Positions 1-7,075 of a stretch of DNA of 64,000 nucleotides are shown here, piece by piece; positions within the stretch are counted from its first letter, which is position 1, and each line of letters opens with the position of its first letter. The stretch covers positions 68,692 through 132,691 of the forward strand of contig JANQJR010000071.1 of the NCBI GenBank assembly GCA_028281525.1. The letters run 5' to 3'. Position numbers and translations under genes: made by a program. The notes beneath the pieces are model-generated. The model worked only from the letters and a program-made list of their open reading frames with translations, was not told the origin of the DNA and searched no databases. The stretch comes from Magnetovibrio sp. GTDB lineage: Bacteria; Pseudomonadota; Alphaproteobacteria; Rhodospirillales; Magnetovibrionaceae.

Positions 1-378
1 GTGATCGCCCGCGTCGTTCCTGGTCGTGGCGAGTTCGTTCTTGTCCCGCACATTCTCGAAAACGTTAAGCGTGGCTCCAAGATCGCCACCGACGAACACA
101 AGTCCTATTCAAACCTGAGCGAAGAAGGTTACCGGCACGGCACCGTCAATCACGCTCAGAAGGAATACGTGCGCGGTCCCGTTCACACCAACACCATTGA
201 AGGCTTCTGGTCTTGGATGAAACGCCAGATTGAAGGCACACACGTTTGGGTATCGCGCAAGCACATGCCCAAATACCTGGGCGAAATGGAATTCCGCTTC
301 AATCTTCGGAAGTCGCCGGAGTTGATGTTTCCGAAGCTTTTGCTGGCTTTCCAGAAGCCATATGACTCAAAAAATTAA
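1..378 (+). CDS. IS1595-family (ISXO2-like) transposase, C-terminal fragment cut by window edge
   Basis: The frame is open from base 1 to the TAA at 376-378, so the true start lies outside the window and the GTG at base 1 need not be real. The 125 residues carry the end of a DDE-type transposase core of the ISXO2-like kind: an Asp in DEHKSY, the stretch HTNTIEGFWSWMKRQ, then the H-hRhN-type end FRFNLR. These are typical of IS1595-family transposases (family knowledge). The reaction would be cut-and-paste or replicative transposition of its own element. No terminal inverted repeat could be identified downstream, so the end of the element is unknown. It marks the left side of the window as an accessory region. 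Confidence 0.85.
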   Translation: MIARVVPGRGEFVLVPHILENVKRGSKIATDEHKSYSNLSEEGYRHGTVNHAQKEYVRGPVHTNTIEGFWSWMKRQIEGTHVWVSRKHMPKYLGEMEFRFNLRKSPELMFPKLLLAFQKPYDSKN

Positions 379-489
379 GAGAATCGTGCTACTTCTCTTA
401 CCGGCGCTCGTCGTCACCTTATCACTTCCACATGGGTTGCATTGCCTGATTTTGGGCGGGCAACTGGCCCGTGAAAGGAGGTGTTGTAA

Positions 490-603
490 ATGGCAAAGGT
501 TAAATGTCGTCCGTCTCGGACAACAAAAAAGCCTGGGCCTAAGACCGTGCGTGTGAAGACCCATACACGGTCCAAGCCCAAGCCGCTTGGTAAAAAGTGT
601 TAG
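490..603 (+). CDS. Small very basic 37-residue protein, unknown function
   Basis: ATG at 490 is preceded by a near-perfect Shine-Dalgarno (AAAGGAGG, 474-481) with 8 nt spacing, and a small CGGGC/GCCCG hairpin lies just upstream at 457-471. The product begins MAKVKCRPSRTTKKPGPK and is dominated by Lys, Arg, Thr and Pro, with a VRVKTHTR-like motif in the middle. It ends at TAG 601-603 and is followed by a stem-loop with a T-run at 652-676. Such RVKxHTR-type short basic proteins occur near mobile elements, but I recognise no defined family. It could be a nucleic-acid-binding peptide. The start and the expression unit look convincing; the function is unknown. Confidence 0.6.
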   Translation: MAKVKCRPSRTTKKPGPKTVRVKTHTRSKPKPLGKKC

Positions 604-651
604 TTGACACCTGACACTGGCGACGAGCGCCACCTAACCATTGATTCAGAG

Positions 652-676
652 AGTTGAGTCTGCGTCAACTTTTTTG
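652..676 (+). terminator. Probable rho-independent terminator after the small basic ORF
   Basis: AGTTGA (652-657) pairs with TCAACT (665-670) around a 7-nt loop and is followed by a run of T to 675. The stem is short (6 bp) and AT-containing, so it is only moderate. It overlaps the 3' end of the convergent 59-codon ORF. Confidence 0.45.
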
Positions 677-844
677 TTTCTCTAAATCATTGACCCCATC
701 TTTTTCAGGCTTGGCTTTTGCCATTCGATTTAGCAATTGATCAAACTGCTCTCTCTTGCCAACAGATGGATGTTCCTTGGCGAACCGGTCTAGCTGATCT
801 GCTTTCCTGGCCTCTTCGAGGCTTAGATGTTTTCCGCGTGACAA
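665..844 (-). CDS. Small conserved-looking hypothetical protein, 59 residues
   Basis: A TTG start (842-844) immediately follows, in the same frame, the TAA (845-847) of the upstream gene. GGAG lies six bases before the TTG, inside the last codons of that gene. The product includes LSLEEARKADQLDRFAKEHP and then REQFDQLLNRMAK: amphipathic, charged and helical. Its style matches short alphaproteobacterial proteins of the LSLEEAR...FAKEHP type, usually of unknown function (memory, not searched). Position and spacing suggest translational coupling to the 845-1576 gene. It is below the usual ORF-length cut-off and easily missed. I see no enzymatic motif. Confidence 0.55.
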   Translation of the reverse strand: MSRGKHLSLEEARKADQLDRFAKEHPSVGKREQFDQLLNRMAKAKPEKDGVNDLEKQKS

Positions 845-1576
845 TTAATTCTCCATTATTTGATCGTCAGGAAGACGCACACATTTATTTTTTTCAAATA
901 TGTATCTATCAACCTGCGCGTCGTTAGAATTTTCGAACTCAGACCAGTTTCTGCACCTCGCATAAACAATAACACCATGACCGTTTTTGCGTTCTTCCCA
1001 TGTTATCTCCGGAAAATCACTTCCGATTTCTGCACCCGGAATCAATACAGGACCGCTTGGAGGTTCAGTAATTTTGTATATGCGCATGGCATGTGTATGT
1101 GCACCACAATGATAACGTACAATTATTTCATTACTACCATCGCCATCAAAATCATGCTCATAGATAGCAAAACCGTGCCCTTCAATGCTGTCAAAAACCC
1201 CCGATGCACCGCTTGACCAAGAATAGATCAAGGCGTGTTTAGTTGCTCCAATTAAACCAAATAGATGCTTGGCCCTGATCGTGATAATCTCACCAAAAGC
1301 GACAGTCTCAATAAAAGCTTGAGGGTCAAAAGATACTTTGGGAGCGATGGTATATTTCGAGGGCCAAAAATGAACCAAGAGAACCCCAATAACACTAAAT
1401 GCGATTAGAAAATATGTTCCGCCACCTATGTCTGGAACATATTCCAAGCGCCACGTTTCTATCTGTTTCGCAGCTTCCGGAAAGCCTATTAAATCCATAA
1501 TGCGCCCGCCCCACCGCTCGAGGACAGCAAGCACGCCCGGAAGTGCAATAATAACGCCCTTAATGTATTTACGCAT
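845..1576 (-). CDS. Hypothetical membrane-anchored protein with an FG-GAP-like calcium-type motif
   Basis: About 243 residues. A GTG two codons further upstream (1582) is possible, but ATG 1576 has AGGA 8 nt upstream. The N-terminus has a weakly hydrophobic stretch (YIKGVIIALPGVLAVL), and a clearer membrane segment lies near residues 58-72 (FLIAFSVIGVLLVHF). The remainder is predicted soluble and contains DFDGDGSNEIIVRYHC, an Asp-rich motif like FG-GAP/beta-propeller calcium loops. I do not recognise the family. It is followed at once by the 59-codon ORF. Its Shine-Dalgarno is part of a strong hairpin (1584-1624). Function not assigned. Confidence 0.6.
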   Translation of the reverse strand: MRKYIKGVIIALPGVLAVLERWGGRIMDLIGFPEAAKQIETWRLEYVPDIGGGTYFLIAFSVIGVLLVHFWPSKYTIAPKVSFDPQAFIETVAFGEIITIRAKHLFGLIGATKHALIYSWSSGASGVFDSIEGHGFAIYEHDFDGDGSNEIIVRYHCGAHTHAMRIYKITEPPSGPVLIPGAEIGSDFPEITWEERKNGHGVIVYARCRNWSEFENSNDAQVDRYIFEKNKCVRLPDDQIMEN

Positions 1577-1583
1577 GACCACG

Positions 1584-1624
1584 ATCCTGCCACCGACACG
1601 CGAGTCGTGTCGAGTCGGCAGGAT
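1584..1624 (-). promoter_or_regulatory. Leader hairpin that sequesters the Shine-Dalgarno of the 845-1576 gene
   Basis: On the minus strand ATCCTGCC pairs with GGCAGGAT (8 bp), and inside it GACACG pairs with CGTGTC (6 bp). The 3' arm contains AGGA, which lies 8 nt before the ATG at 1576. Folding would hide the ribosome-binding site. On the plus strand the same structure is followed by TTTT and could act as a weak terminator, but no plus-strand gene ends there. Confidence 0.4.
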
Positions 1625-1893
1625 TTTAGGCTATTTTGTTTACGTACGTCAAAGGTATACATGCGAAGTGGAACAACCCACCTTGCCCCGCTTCACACCT
1701 TGACCGACACAATCCAACCGGGAATCGCAGTTTCAAATGCCCACCCCCTCCAACGTTGATTAAACCAAAATTCTTATGTAAATTCCTCAACTGTTGCGGA
1801 TCGGCGGTGGCCGCTCAACAACCATATTCAGGTATTATTCAGGCACATCGTTGGGGGGGGACAGTCAAAACCATGTAGATTTCACCAAAGCTA

Positions 1894-2295
1894 TTGGCGG
1901 TCACACTCGCAACCATTGTGCTGACGGGGTGCAACACTTGGTCGACATCGAAGGTCGACTTGAAAACATCCGGCACAGAACTGCAAACCTCTGGTGCGCC
2001 GAACGCGGTGGCGGCCATTGAACCGGAAAAGAATGCCGCGGATGTCATCCTAACTGAAAACGACATCACCGACCGTGCGTATCGGGTCCTGGGCGATATC
2101 GAAGTCACCGTCAACAAAACCACGATTTTCCACAGAGACCCGACCCGCGAGCTCGTAGCCCTGAAACTGAGGGAAAAAGCTGCCGAACTTAACGCCGATG
2201 CGGTGATATTAGTGCGCTACGGCACGATTGGCATGAGCATGATGAGTTGGGGTTCTCTGGACGGACGAGGACGGGCAATTGCGTTCACCAACTAA
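1894..2295 (+). CDS. Small lipoprotein, heavy-metal-binding-domain-like (YbjQ-type flavour), uncertain family
   Basis: About 133 residues from the TTG at 1894, with a lipobox LTGC near residue 13. The signal peptide looks too short from this TTG. In-frame codons before it (ISPKLL) would give a normal length, but an in-frame ATG at 1873 is followed directly by TAG at 1876. The mature part has DRAYRVLGDIEVTV and then LREKAAELNADAVILVRYG. This resembles the fold in which a short repeat and an 'LxxxAxxLGADAVI' segment form a small alpha/beta domain of envelope lipoproteins. An 8-G run (1853-1860) lies upstream. The gene overlaps the next lipoprotein by 17 nt. Exported to the periplasm or outer membrane; role unknown. 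Confidence 0.6.
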   Translation: MAVTLATIVLTGCNTWSTSKVDLKTSGTELQTSGAPNAVAAIEPEKNAADVILTENDITDRAYRVLGDIEVTVNKTTIFHRDPTRELVALKLREKAAELNADAVILVRYGTIGMSMMSWGSLDGRGRAIAFTN

Positions 2296-2692
2296 TCTGG
2301 GGCTTGTGGCTTGCGTCCTACTGATCGCTGGTTGTGCACGCAATGCATCCGAATTGCCGCCCGATTACAGCGACCGAGATGCACGCACCCAAGCAATGGC
2401 CGAAATGCCGTCAGAAATCCGGGATATGCCCTGTCCTGAAATCGAAAGCGATATGGCCAGGATGACACACCAGAGTGCCGATCTGGAAAAGCAGATTGAG
2501 GGCAACCGAAAAAAGAACCAGACCGCATGGTTCTTGGGCATGCTGTTCCCACCGACGATGCTGGCCGTGGAAAACGATAAGCCGGCTAAAAGCCAACTGA
2601 ATCAGAACCAAGCGCGGCGCGACCACTTAATCGTGGCATCCTCCGAAAAGGGCTGCTCGTCCCTGAACAGAGCAGATCACAACTTCCGATAA
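2279..2692 (+). CDS. Small lipoprotein, unknown function
   Basis: 137 residues from a TTG start that overlaps the end of the previous lipoprotein in another frame. The signal peptide MRSPTNLGLVACVLLIAGC has a clear lipobox (LIAGC), so Cys19 would be lipidated. The mature protein is hydrophilic and partly coiled coil (ADLEKQIEGNRKKNQ), with a short hydrophobic patch (AWFLGMLFPPTMLAV), which is a pattern seen in small envelope lipoproteins. No named domain recognised. Probably co-transcribed with the lipoprotein before it and ended by the stem-loop at 2695-2722. Confidence 0.6.
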   Translation: MRSPTNLGLVACVLLIAGCARNASELPPDYSDRDARTQAMAEMPSEIRDMPCPEIESDMARMTHQSADLEKQIEGNRKKNQTAWFLGMLFPPTMLAVENDKPAKSQLNQNQARRDHLIVASSEKGCSSLNRADHNFR

Positions 2693-2694
2693 AC

Positions 2695-2722
2695 AAGCCC
2701 CAGCACTAGGCCGGGGCTTTCA
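2695..2722 (+). terminator. Rho-independent terminator of the lipoprotein pair
   Basis: AAGCCCC (2695-2701) pairs with GGGGCTT (2713-2719) around an 11-nt loop, directly after the stop codon and followed by TT. The T-run is short. Confidence 0.6.
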
Positions 2723-2790
2723 TATGGTGCCCAAATATCCTTGTTAAATCGCCCGGTTAGACCGCACCCGCGCATGCGCACACCGCACCA

Positions 2791-3396
2791 TCACGACGAT
2801 CTGCCGACGCGCACCGCCTCTACCACGTAACGGAACGGGCCGCCCGCCGCCAAGCTTTCGAACGGCCAGCAGGTGACCAGCACCAAGCGATGCCCGCCAT
2901 CATCAGTGACAATACGCGCCAGATCCTTGTGCACCACCTGCGTACTGATGGCGCGGTAGCGGTGCGTCACGCCGCGGCGGTCGGTCATCTGGATTTCGTC
3001 GCCGCTTTGCATGTCGCGCAGAAACGTCATATGCGTGTCGCGATGGCCCGCGATCACGGTGGCGCCCGCGCGGCCAGGAAGCGCACTGCCGTCTTGATGA
3101 CCGGGGCCCCAGGCGAGCGTGCGCCCGTTCGCGCCGGACAGAACGATCAGGTCTTGGTCCAAGCGCGGGACTTGGAGGCGCGCCACCGGCCAGGTGTCCG
3201 CCCAGAACCAGGGAAGCTGGCGCGCACCGCCTTCCAAGGTGTCGGCCCACGCGGTGCGGATCAGATGCTGGCCCAGCCAGGCCTTGGCTTCGATGTAGAC
3301 ACCGGAGCCCGCCTGCCAGAACCCAACGGCCAACATCAACGTGCCGACGGCGAACAAAATCCGCGCCATCCTACCGCCTGCCATGTCGTCCATCAT
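2791..3396 (-). CDS. Class GN (marine proteobacterial) sortase
   Basis: 201 residues. There is an N-terminal membrane anchor (about residues 11-33). The sortase transpeptidase fold carries the catalytic triad His118 (AGHRDTH), Cys176 (LVTCWPF) and Arg189 (GPFRY). Sortases cleave a C-terminal sorting motif on exported substrates and transfer the acyl-enzyme to an amine. In Gram-negative bacteria class GN sortases are usually single copy and sit beside one dedicated vWA-domain target (family knowledge). That target is the upstream gene here, with a 4-nt ATGA-type overlap implying translational coupling. The product would sit in the inner membrane, facing the periplasm. Confidence 0.9.
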   Translation of the reverse strand: MMDDMAGGRMARILFAVGTLMLAVGFWQAGSGVYIEAKAWLGQHLIRTAWADTLEGGARQLPWFWADTWPVARLQVPRLDQDLIVLSGANGRTLAWGPGHQDGSALPGRAGATVIAGHRDTHMTFLRDMQSGDEIQMTDRRGVTHRYRAISTQVVHKDLARIVTDDGGHRLVLVTCWPFESLAAGGPFRYVVEAVRVGRSS

Positions 3397-5642
3397 GTCG
3401 CTGTTCCCCGCCCAAAGCGGCGGCGGGCCAACACCAGAACGCCGAGCCCGGCGATGATGCTGAACGCGCCGAGCATCAACTGCAGCTCCGCCATGGTCGC
3501 GCCTTTTGCCCGCAACAGCGCCACCCCTTGGGTGGAGCCTGCGCGCATGACGTCCTGTTCCCGGCGCAACAGCTCACCGGGCGTCGTCTTGGCGACGGCC
3601 CCGAACAAGCCCTTCAGGGTCCAGCCGTGCGGCAGGTTGGTGGGTAAGGCCGTCTGGTGCAAGGTTTCATCGCCAGTACGCGCCGGTGTGGCGTCGACGG
3701 CAATGAGGCTGGTGTATTTACTCACCAACTGATGCGCCAACGCCACATCCAGCACGTCGAGGCGCACCTCGCCAGCATCAACACCAACATAGGTGCGCTC
3801 CATCAACTCTTCGATCTTGCGCCGCGCCCACAGCTTGGCGATGCCTTTCGCCGGCCGGGCGTCGGACAAGTCGGCATCCATCTGCCAATCGCGGGCCCCG
3901 CGCATGCCGCCGAAGGTGACCACGCCGTCGAGGCTTTGCACCCGGGCGCTCAACACCAACGGTTCGCCCGCATATAAATCCGCCATGGTCTTGGGCCAAG
4001 CCTCGGCGCGGGCTTGCACGGGGAATTGCGCGCGCAGGTCGCTCAGCACCGGCGCTTCGAGTTTTTGATAGAGCGCGGCGATCTTGCTCTCGGCTTCATC
4101 GGGGGTGGAAATGTAGGTGAAGGTGCCGCGCCCCATCCGCGCCGCCTTGTTCATCAAAAACGTGTTCGGCGCGGAACCGATGCCGATGGTGAAGATGCGT
4201 GCGTCGCCGCGCATGCGCCGGATATAGGCAATGATTTGCGCTTCATTGCCGACCGAGCCGTCGGTCAGCAAAACCACTTGGCGCACCCGGGAAGACTGAT
4301 AGCGCCCATCCAAGGCGAGCTTCAAGGCCGAAAGAATTTCGGTGCCACCGTCCGCTTCGAGGTCTTGGGTGTAAGCCCGCGCCCGGCTCAAGGCTTCCGG
4401 CGTCGCGGCCTGGACTTGATCGAACAGGGACGACGCGCTTTCGGAAAAGCGCACGATGTTGAAACGGTCCATCGGGCGCAGCCCGTCCAGAGCCTTCAAC
4501 AAGGCCGCGCGCGCGCCCTTGATGGACAAACCGTCCATGGAGCCGGAGGTGTCGACGATGAACACCACATCACGCGCCTGGGCACTGGCGCGGACCGTTT
4601 CCGGATCCGGCGGCTGCACCAGGGCGAGCAAATAGGTCTGCCCCGCTTGGTCGGTTTCCTTGAACAGATTCACCGCCGTTTTCAACCCCGCCTGGGGCGC
4701 GAAATGCAACACAAAATCCCGGTCCGCCGGCACCGTGCCGCCCTGGATGCGCACCCGCGTGCGCCCGTCATTCAACTCCGTGACCTCGATGGCGTGGCTT
4801 GGACTTTCGATGCCGCCCAACGCGACGCCCATATCCAGGGTCACGTCGAACACGACTGGATTGGCGGGCGGATTGACCGGCGCATCGGTGGAAGGCACAT
4901 GCAACGGCGGGGTGATGCGTTCCGCATCGGGGACTTGGTCGGTGTTGGCCCCGACACCGCTACCGCCAACGCCGATGACCGGATTTTGTCCCGGGATGTA
5001 GCGGGGACCGACCACGGTGGGGAAGCGCAATTCATAATGGCCGTTTTCCCAACGCAAGGTTTCTTGAAAACCGATTTCCACGGCGATGGTGCTCAGCGGC
5101 GCGATGTTGGTCACATGGGTGGTGAAAATATTCGGACGTTCCTGCGTCACCAAAGATGCGCGTTTGCCCTGCTTGCGCGCCGCTTCGAACGTTTTGCGGG
5201 CTTGTTCCTTTTCCTTCACGACGCCTTCGATCACACGATCGCCGACAAGCATGCGCAAAGTGTCCACCGCCGCCGTTTCCGGCAAGGGAAAAACATATGT
5301 GCCTTCCAGCCAGGCGTCCGCCTGGTTCACGAACAGCTGGCGCACCGCCGTGCGCGCTACAGGACCGGCGATATCGATTTCGATTTCCGTCGCCAACACC
5401 GGCGCGGCGATGGGAGCTGGAGGCTCCGCGGACGATATTTCGTCCTCCTTGCCTTCGGCATTGTGGGGCTCTTGCATGGACGTCAGCATCAACGCATTTG
5501 AGCTTTGCGCCAAAGCGGCGCTGACGCTCAGAATCATGACCGCCGTGATGGAAAACAATAAGATAACGACCACACGCCCCCAGGGACTGAGTGCGGCAAA
5601 CGTGTTGGAGAAAACATTGGAAGCCCGGCTTGGATGGCGCAT
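3393..5642 (-). CDS. Marine proteobacterial sortase target protein (VIT + vWA domains)
   Basis: About 749 residues from ATG 5642, chosen because GGGGGGCAGCG precedes it; a longer frame to 5738 has no good ribosome site. A signal or anchor segment (GRVVVILLFSITAVMILSVS) is followed by a VIT domain and then a vWA domain with a complete MIDAS start (VFIVDTSGSMDG). The C-terminus has a hydrophobic helix (LGAFSIIAGLGVLVLA) and an Arg-rich tail (RRRFGRG), the normal end of a sortase substrate. The family's usual PxTAT/LPxTG-like pentapeptide before the helix is not evident here. It is the likely substrate of the coupled sortase and would be surface or periplasm exposed, with a vWA role in protein or matrix binding. 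Confidence 0.88.
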   Translation of the reverse strand: MRHPSRASNVFSNTFAALSPWGRVVVILLFSITAVMILSVSAALAQSSNALMLTSMQEPHNAEGKEDEISSAEPPAPIAAPVLATEIEIDIAGPVARTAVRQLFVNQADAWLEGTYVFPLPETAAVDTLRMLVGDRVIEGVVKEKEQARKTFEAARKQGKRASLVTQERPNIFTTHVTNIAPLSTIAVEIGFQETLRWENGHYELRFPTVVGPRYIPGQNPVIGVGGSGVGANTDQVPDAERITPPLHVPSTDAPVNPPANPVVFDVTLDMGVALGGIESPSHAIEVTELNDGRTRVRIQGGTVPADRDFVLHFAPQAGLKTAVNLFKETDQAGQTYLLALVQPPDPETVRASAQARDVVFIVDTSGSMDGLSIKGARAALLKALDGLRPMDRFNIVRFSESASSLFDQVQAATPEALSRARAYTQDLEADGGTEILSALKLALDGRYQSSRVRQVVLLTDGSVGNEAQIIAYIRRMRGDARIFTIGIGSAPNTFLMNKAARMGRGTFTYISTPDEAESKIAALYQKLEAPVLSDLRAQFPVQARAEAWPKTMADLYAGEPLVLSARVQSLDGVVTFGGMRGARDWQMDADLSDARPAKGIAKLWARRKIEELMERTYVGVDAGEVRLDVLDVALAHQLVSKYTSLIAVDATPARTGDETLHQTALPTNLPHGWTLKGLFGAVAKTTPGELLRREQDVMRAGSTQGVALLRAKGATMAELQLMLGAFSIIAGLGVLVLARRRFGRGTAT

Positions 5643-5767
5643 CGCTGCCCCCCTATCTCGGTCGCGTTGACAAAACGAATGTGATAGGGGCGAGTAAACG
5701 CATCGGCTGTGGCACGTCGATGGCCACTTCTGGGCCATTTGGAGAAACTTTCGGACAATTCCGCCAC

Positions 5768-5794
5768 AAAAAAACCCCGGCTCTCAAGCCGGGG
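5768..5794 (-). terminator. Rho-independent terminator for the 5823-6395 gene
   Basis: CCCCGGCT (5775-5782) and AGCCGGGG (5787-5794) form an 8-bp stem with a 4-nt loop. A seven-A run on the plus strand (5768-5774) gives a T7 tract on the minus strand right after the stem. A classic terminator 29 bp past the stop codon. Confidence 0.85.
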
Positions 5795-5822
5795 CTTTCA
5801 TTTGTGTGTCGAGGTGTCCCGG

Positions 5823-6395
5823 TTAGATCGCACCTGCGTATTCGCGTACGGCTTTGTTGGTCTTGGTGACGGCGTTGGCGAAGTCGAGGTTTTCCCCTTT
5901 AGGTTTGAACTCGCCTTTGGCGTCGGCCACGGTTTCGACCTTTTCTTCGGCGCTTTGGCCCTTCAGGTCGGACTTTTCGATGTAAAGCAGGTCCATCAGT
6001 TCGTTCCACACCAAACCTTCCGCCAGCGGCAAGCAGGCGAACGTCACGCCGTCCACGGCAACCTGCATGGGATCGTCGATGTTCAAGACGTACAAGATCG
6101 GCATCAGGCCCTCGGCGAAGTCACCCTTGAAGCGTTCGGTCAGCGGAGCGAGGCTGTTCAAATCTTCCAGGAAGCCCGCAAGAAAGGTGATCTTGCCGCC
6201 GTCGGCCAACAGCACCACTTGTTCGAAAATCTGCTTCGGCGGATTGCGGGTCTGCGACGCTTCATGCATGTCGCCGAATTCGATCACCAGATCGCCGCGG
6301 AAGGCTTCTTTCTCACCACTGCCAGGCGTGCTGATCGGGCCGTTGACGTTGGTCAGCCACATTAGATTGTCGTTTTTGTAGGTTTCCAATAACAT
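5823..6395 (-). CDS. Conserved-looking hypothetical protein, about 190 residues
   Basis: ATG 6395 is chosen because GAGAGAG lies about 8 nt upstream. Longer starts at 6413 and 6446 lack a ribosome site. The N-terminus MLLETYKNDNLMWLTNVNG has no signal peptide and the protein looks soluble and acidic. Two short hydrophobic runs (KITFLAGFLEDL and GLMPILYVLNI) look like core strands or helices. No catalytic motif recognised. A single-gene unit with its own strong terminator. It could be a flagellar or cell-envelope accessory by position only, which is weak evidence. Confidence 0.55.
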   Translation of the reverse strand: MLLETYKNDNLMWLTNVNGPISTPGSGEKEAFRGDLVIEFGDMHEASQTRNPPKQIFEQVVLLADGGKITFLAGFLEDLNSLAPLTERFKGDFAEGLMPILYVLNIDDPMQVAVDGVTFACLPLAEGLVWNELMDLLYIEKSDLKGQSAEEKVETVADAKGEFKPKGENLDFANAVTKTNKAVREYAGAI

Positions 6396-6547
6396 TTGCT
6401 TGCTCTCTCTCATCCAAAGCGGGCCCGTTTGTCGGGTGTCCGACAAAAAACGGGGTTCAAAGCGTCACTGGAGAGAGTTCTGCAAAACCGGGGCCAATTC
6501 CCATAATTTCATCATGGATATTTCCACAAAACCGACGAGCCAGCCAC

Positions 6548-7075
6548 ATGAACGACATCCGCGCCGCCACCGAACAGGATTTAGACGCCGCCTTGGCGGT
6601 GGAACGCGCCGCCTTCGGCGGAGAGGCCGAGGCGGAGTTGGTGCGCAACCTGCTGGCGGACCCAAGCGCAGAGCCTCTTTTGTCCTTGCTGGCGTGGGAC
6701 GGCAATGAACCCGTCGGTCATATTCTGTTCACGGCGGCCAAACTGGGCAATGCGACAGCCACCATCCTCGCCCCGCTGGCGGTGATCCCCGGCCGCCAGA
6801 AGCAAGGTATCGGCGGCAAGCTGATCCGCCAGGGCCTGAATATGTTGGCGGAGCAAGGCGTCGATCTGGTGTTCGTGCTGGGTCATATCGAGTACTACCC
6901 CCGCCATGGGTTCGAACCGGCGGGGCGTCTGGGGTTCCATGCGCCCTACCCCATTCCCGAGAAGGTCGCCGATGCATGGATGGTGCAGGCGTTACGCGAC
7001 GGCGTCATCGGCCATGTAACGGGTACGGTACACTGCGCCAAAGCCATGGATAAAAAAGAATATTGGGTGGAGTGA
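6548..7075 (+). CDS. GNAT family N-acetyltransferase (YhbS-like)
   Basis: 175 residues. Starts MNDIRAATEQDLDAALAVER, the usual beta1-alpha1 opening of a GNAT fold. Motif A is visible as LAVIPGRQKQGIGGKLIRQG, with the Q/RxxGxG/A acetyl-CoA pyrophosphate loop. The segment VLGHIEYYPRHGFEPA is typical of the YhbS/COG3153 subgroup. It would transfer an acetyl group from acetyl-CoA to an unknown amine. It stands alone and converges directly on cckA with no gap, so the two transcripts must overlap or terminate inside one another. Confidence 0.85.
   Translation: MNDIRAATEQDLDAALAVERAAFGGEAEAELVRNLLADPSAEPLLSLLAWDGNEPVGHILFTAAKLGNATATILAPLAVIPGRQKQGIGGKLIRQGLNMLAEQGVDLVFVLGHIEYYPRHGFEPAGRLGFHAPYPIPEKVADAWMVQALRDGVIGHVTGTVHCAKAMDKKEYWVE

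Noticed and set aside
4014-5501. Long 495-residue plus-strand open frame opposite the sortase target
   Set aside because: Antisense shadow of a well-supported vWA gene; Arg/His-rich, no domain.
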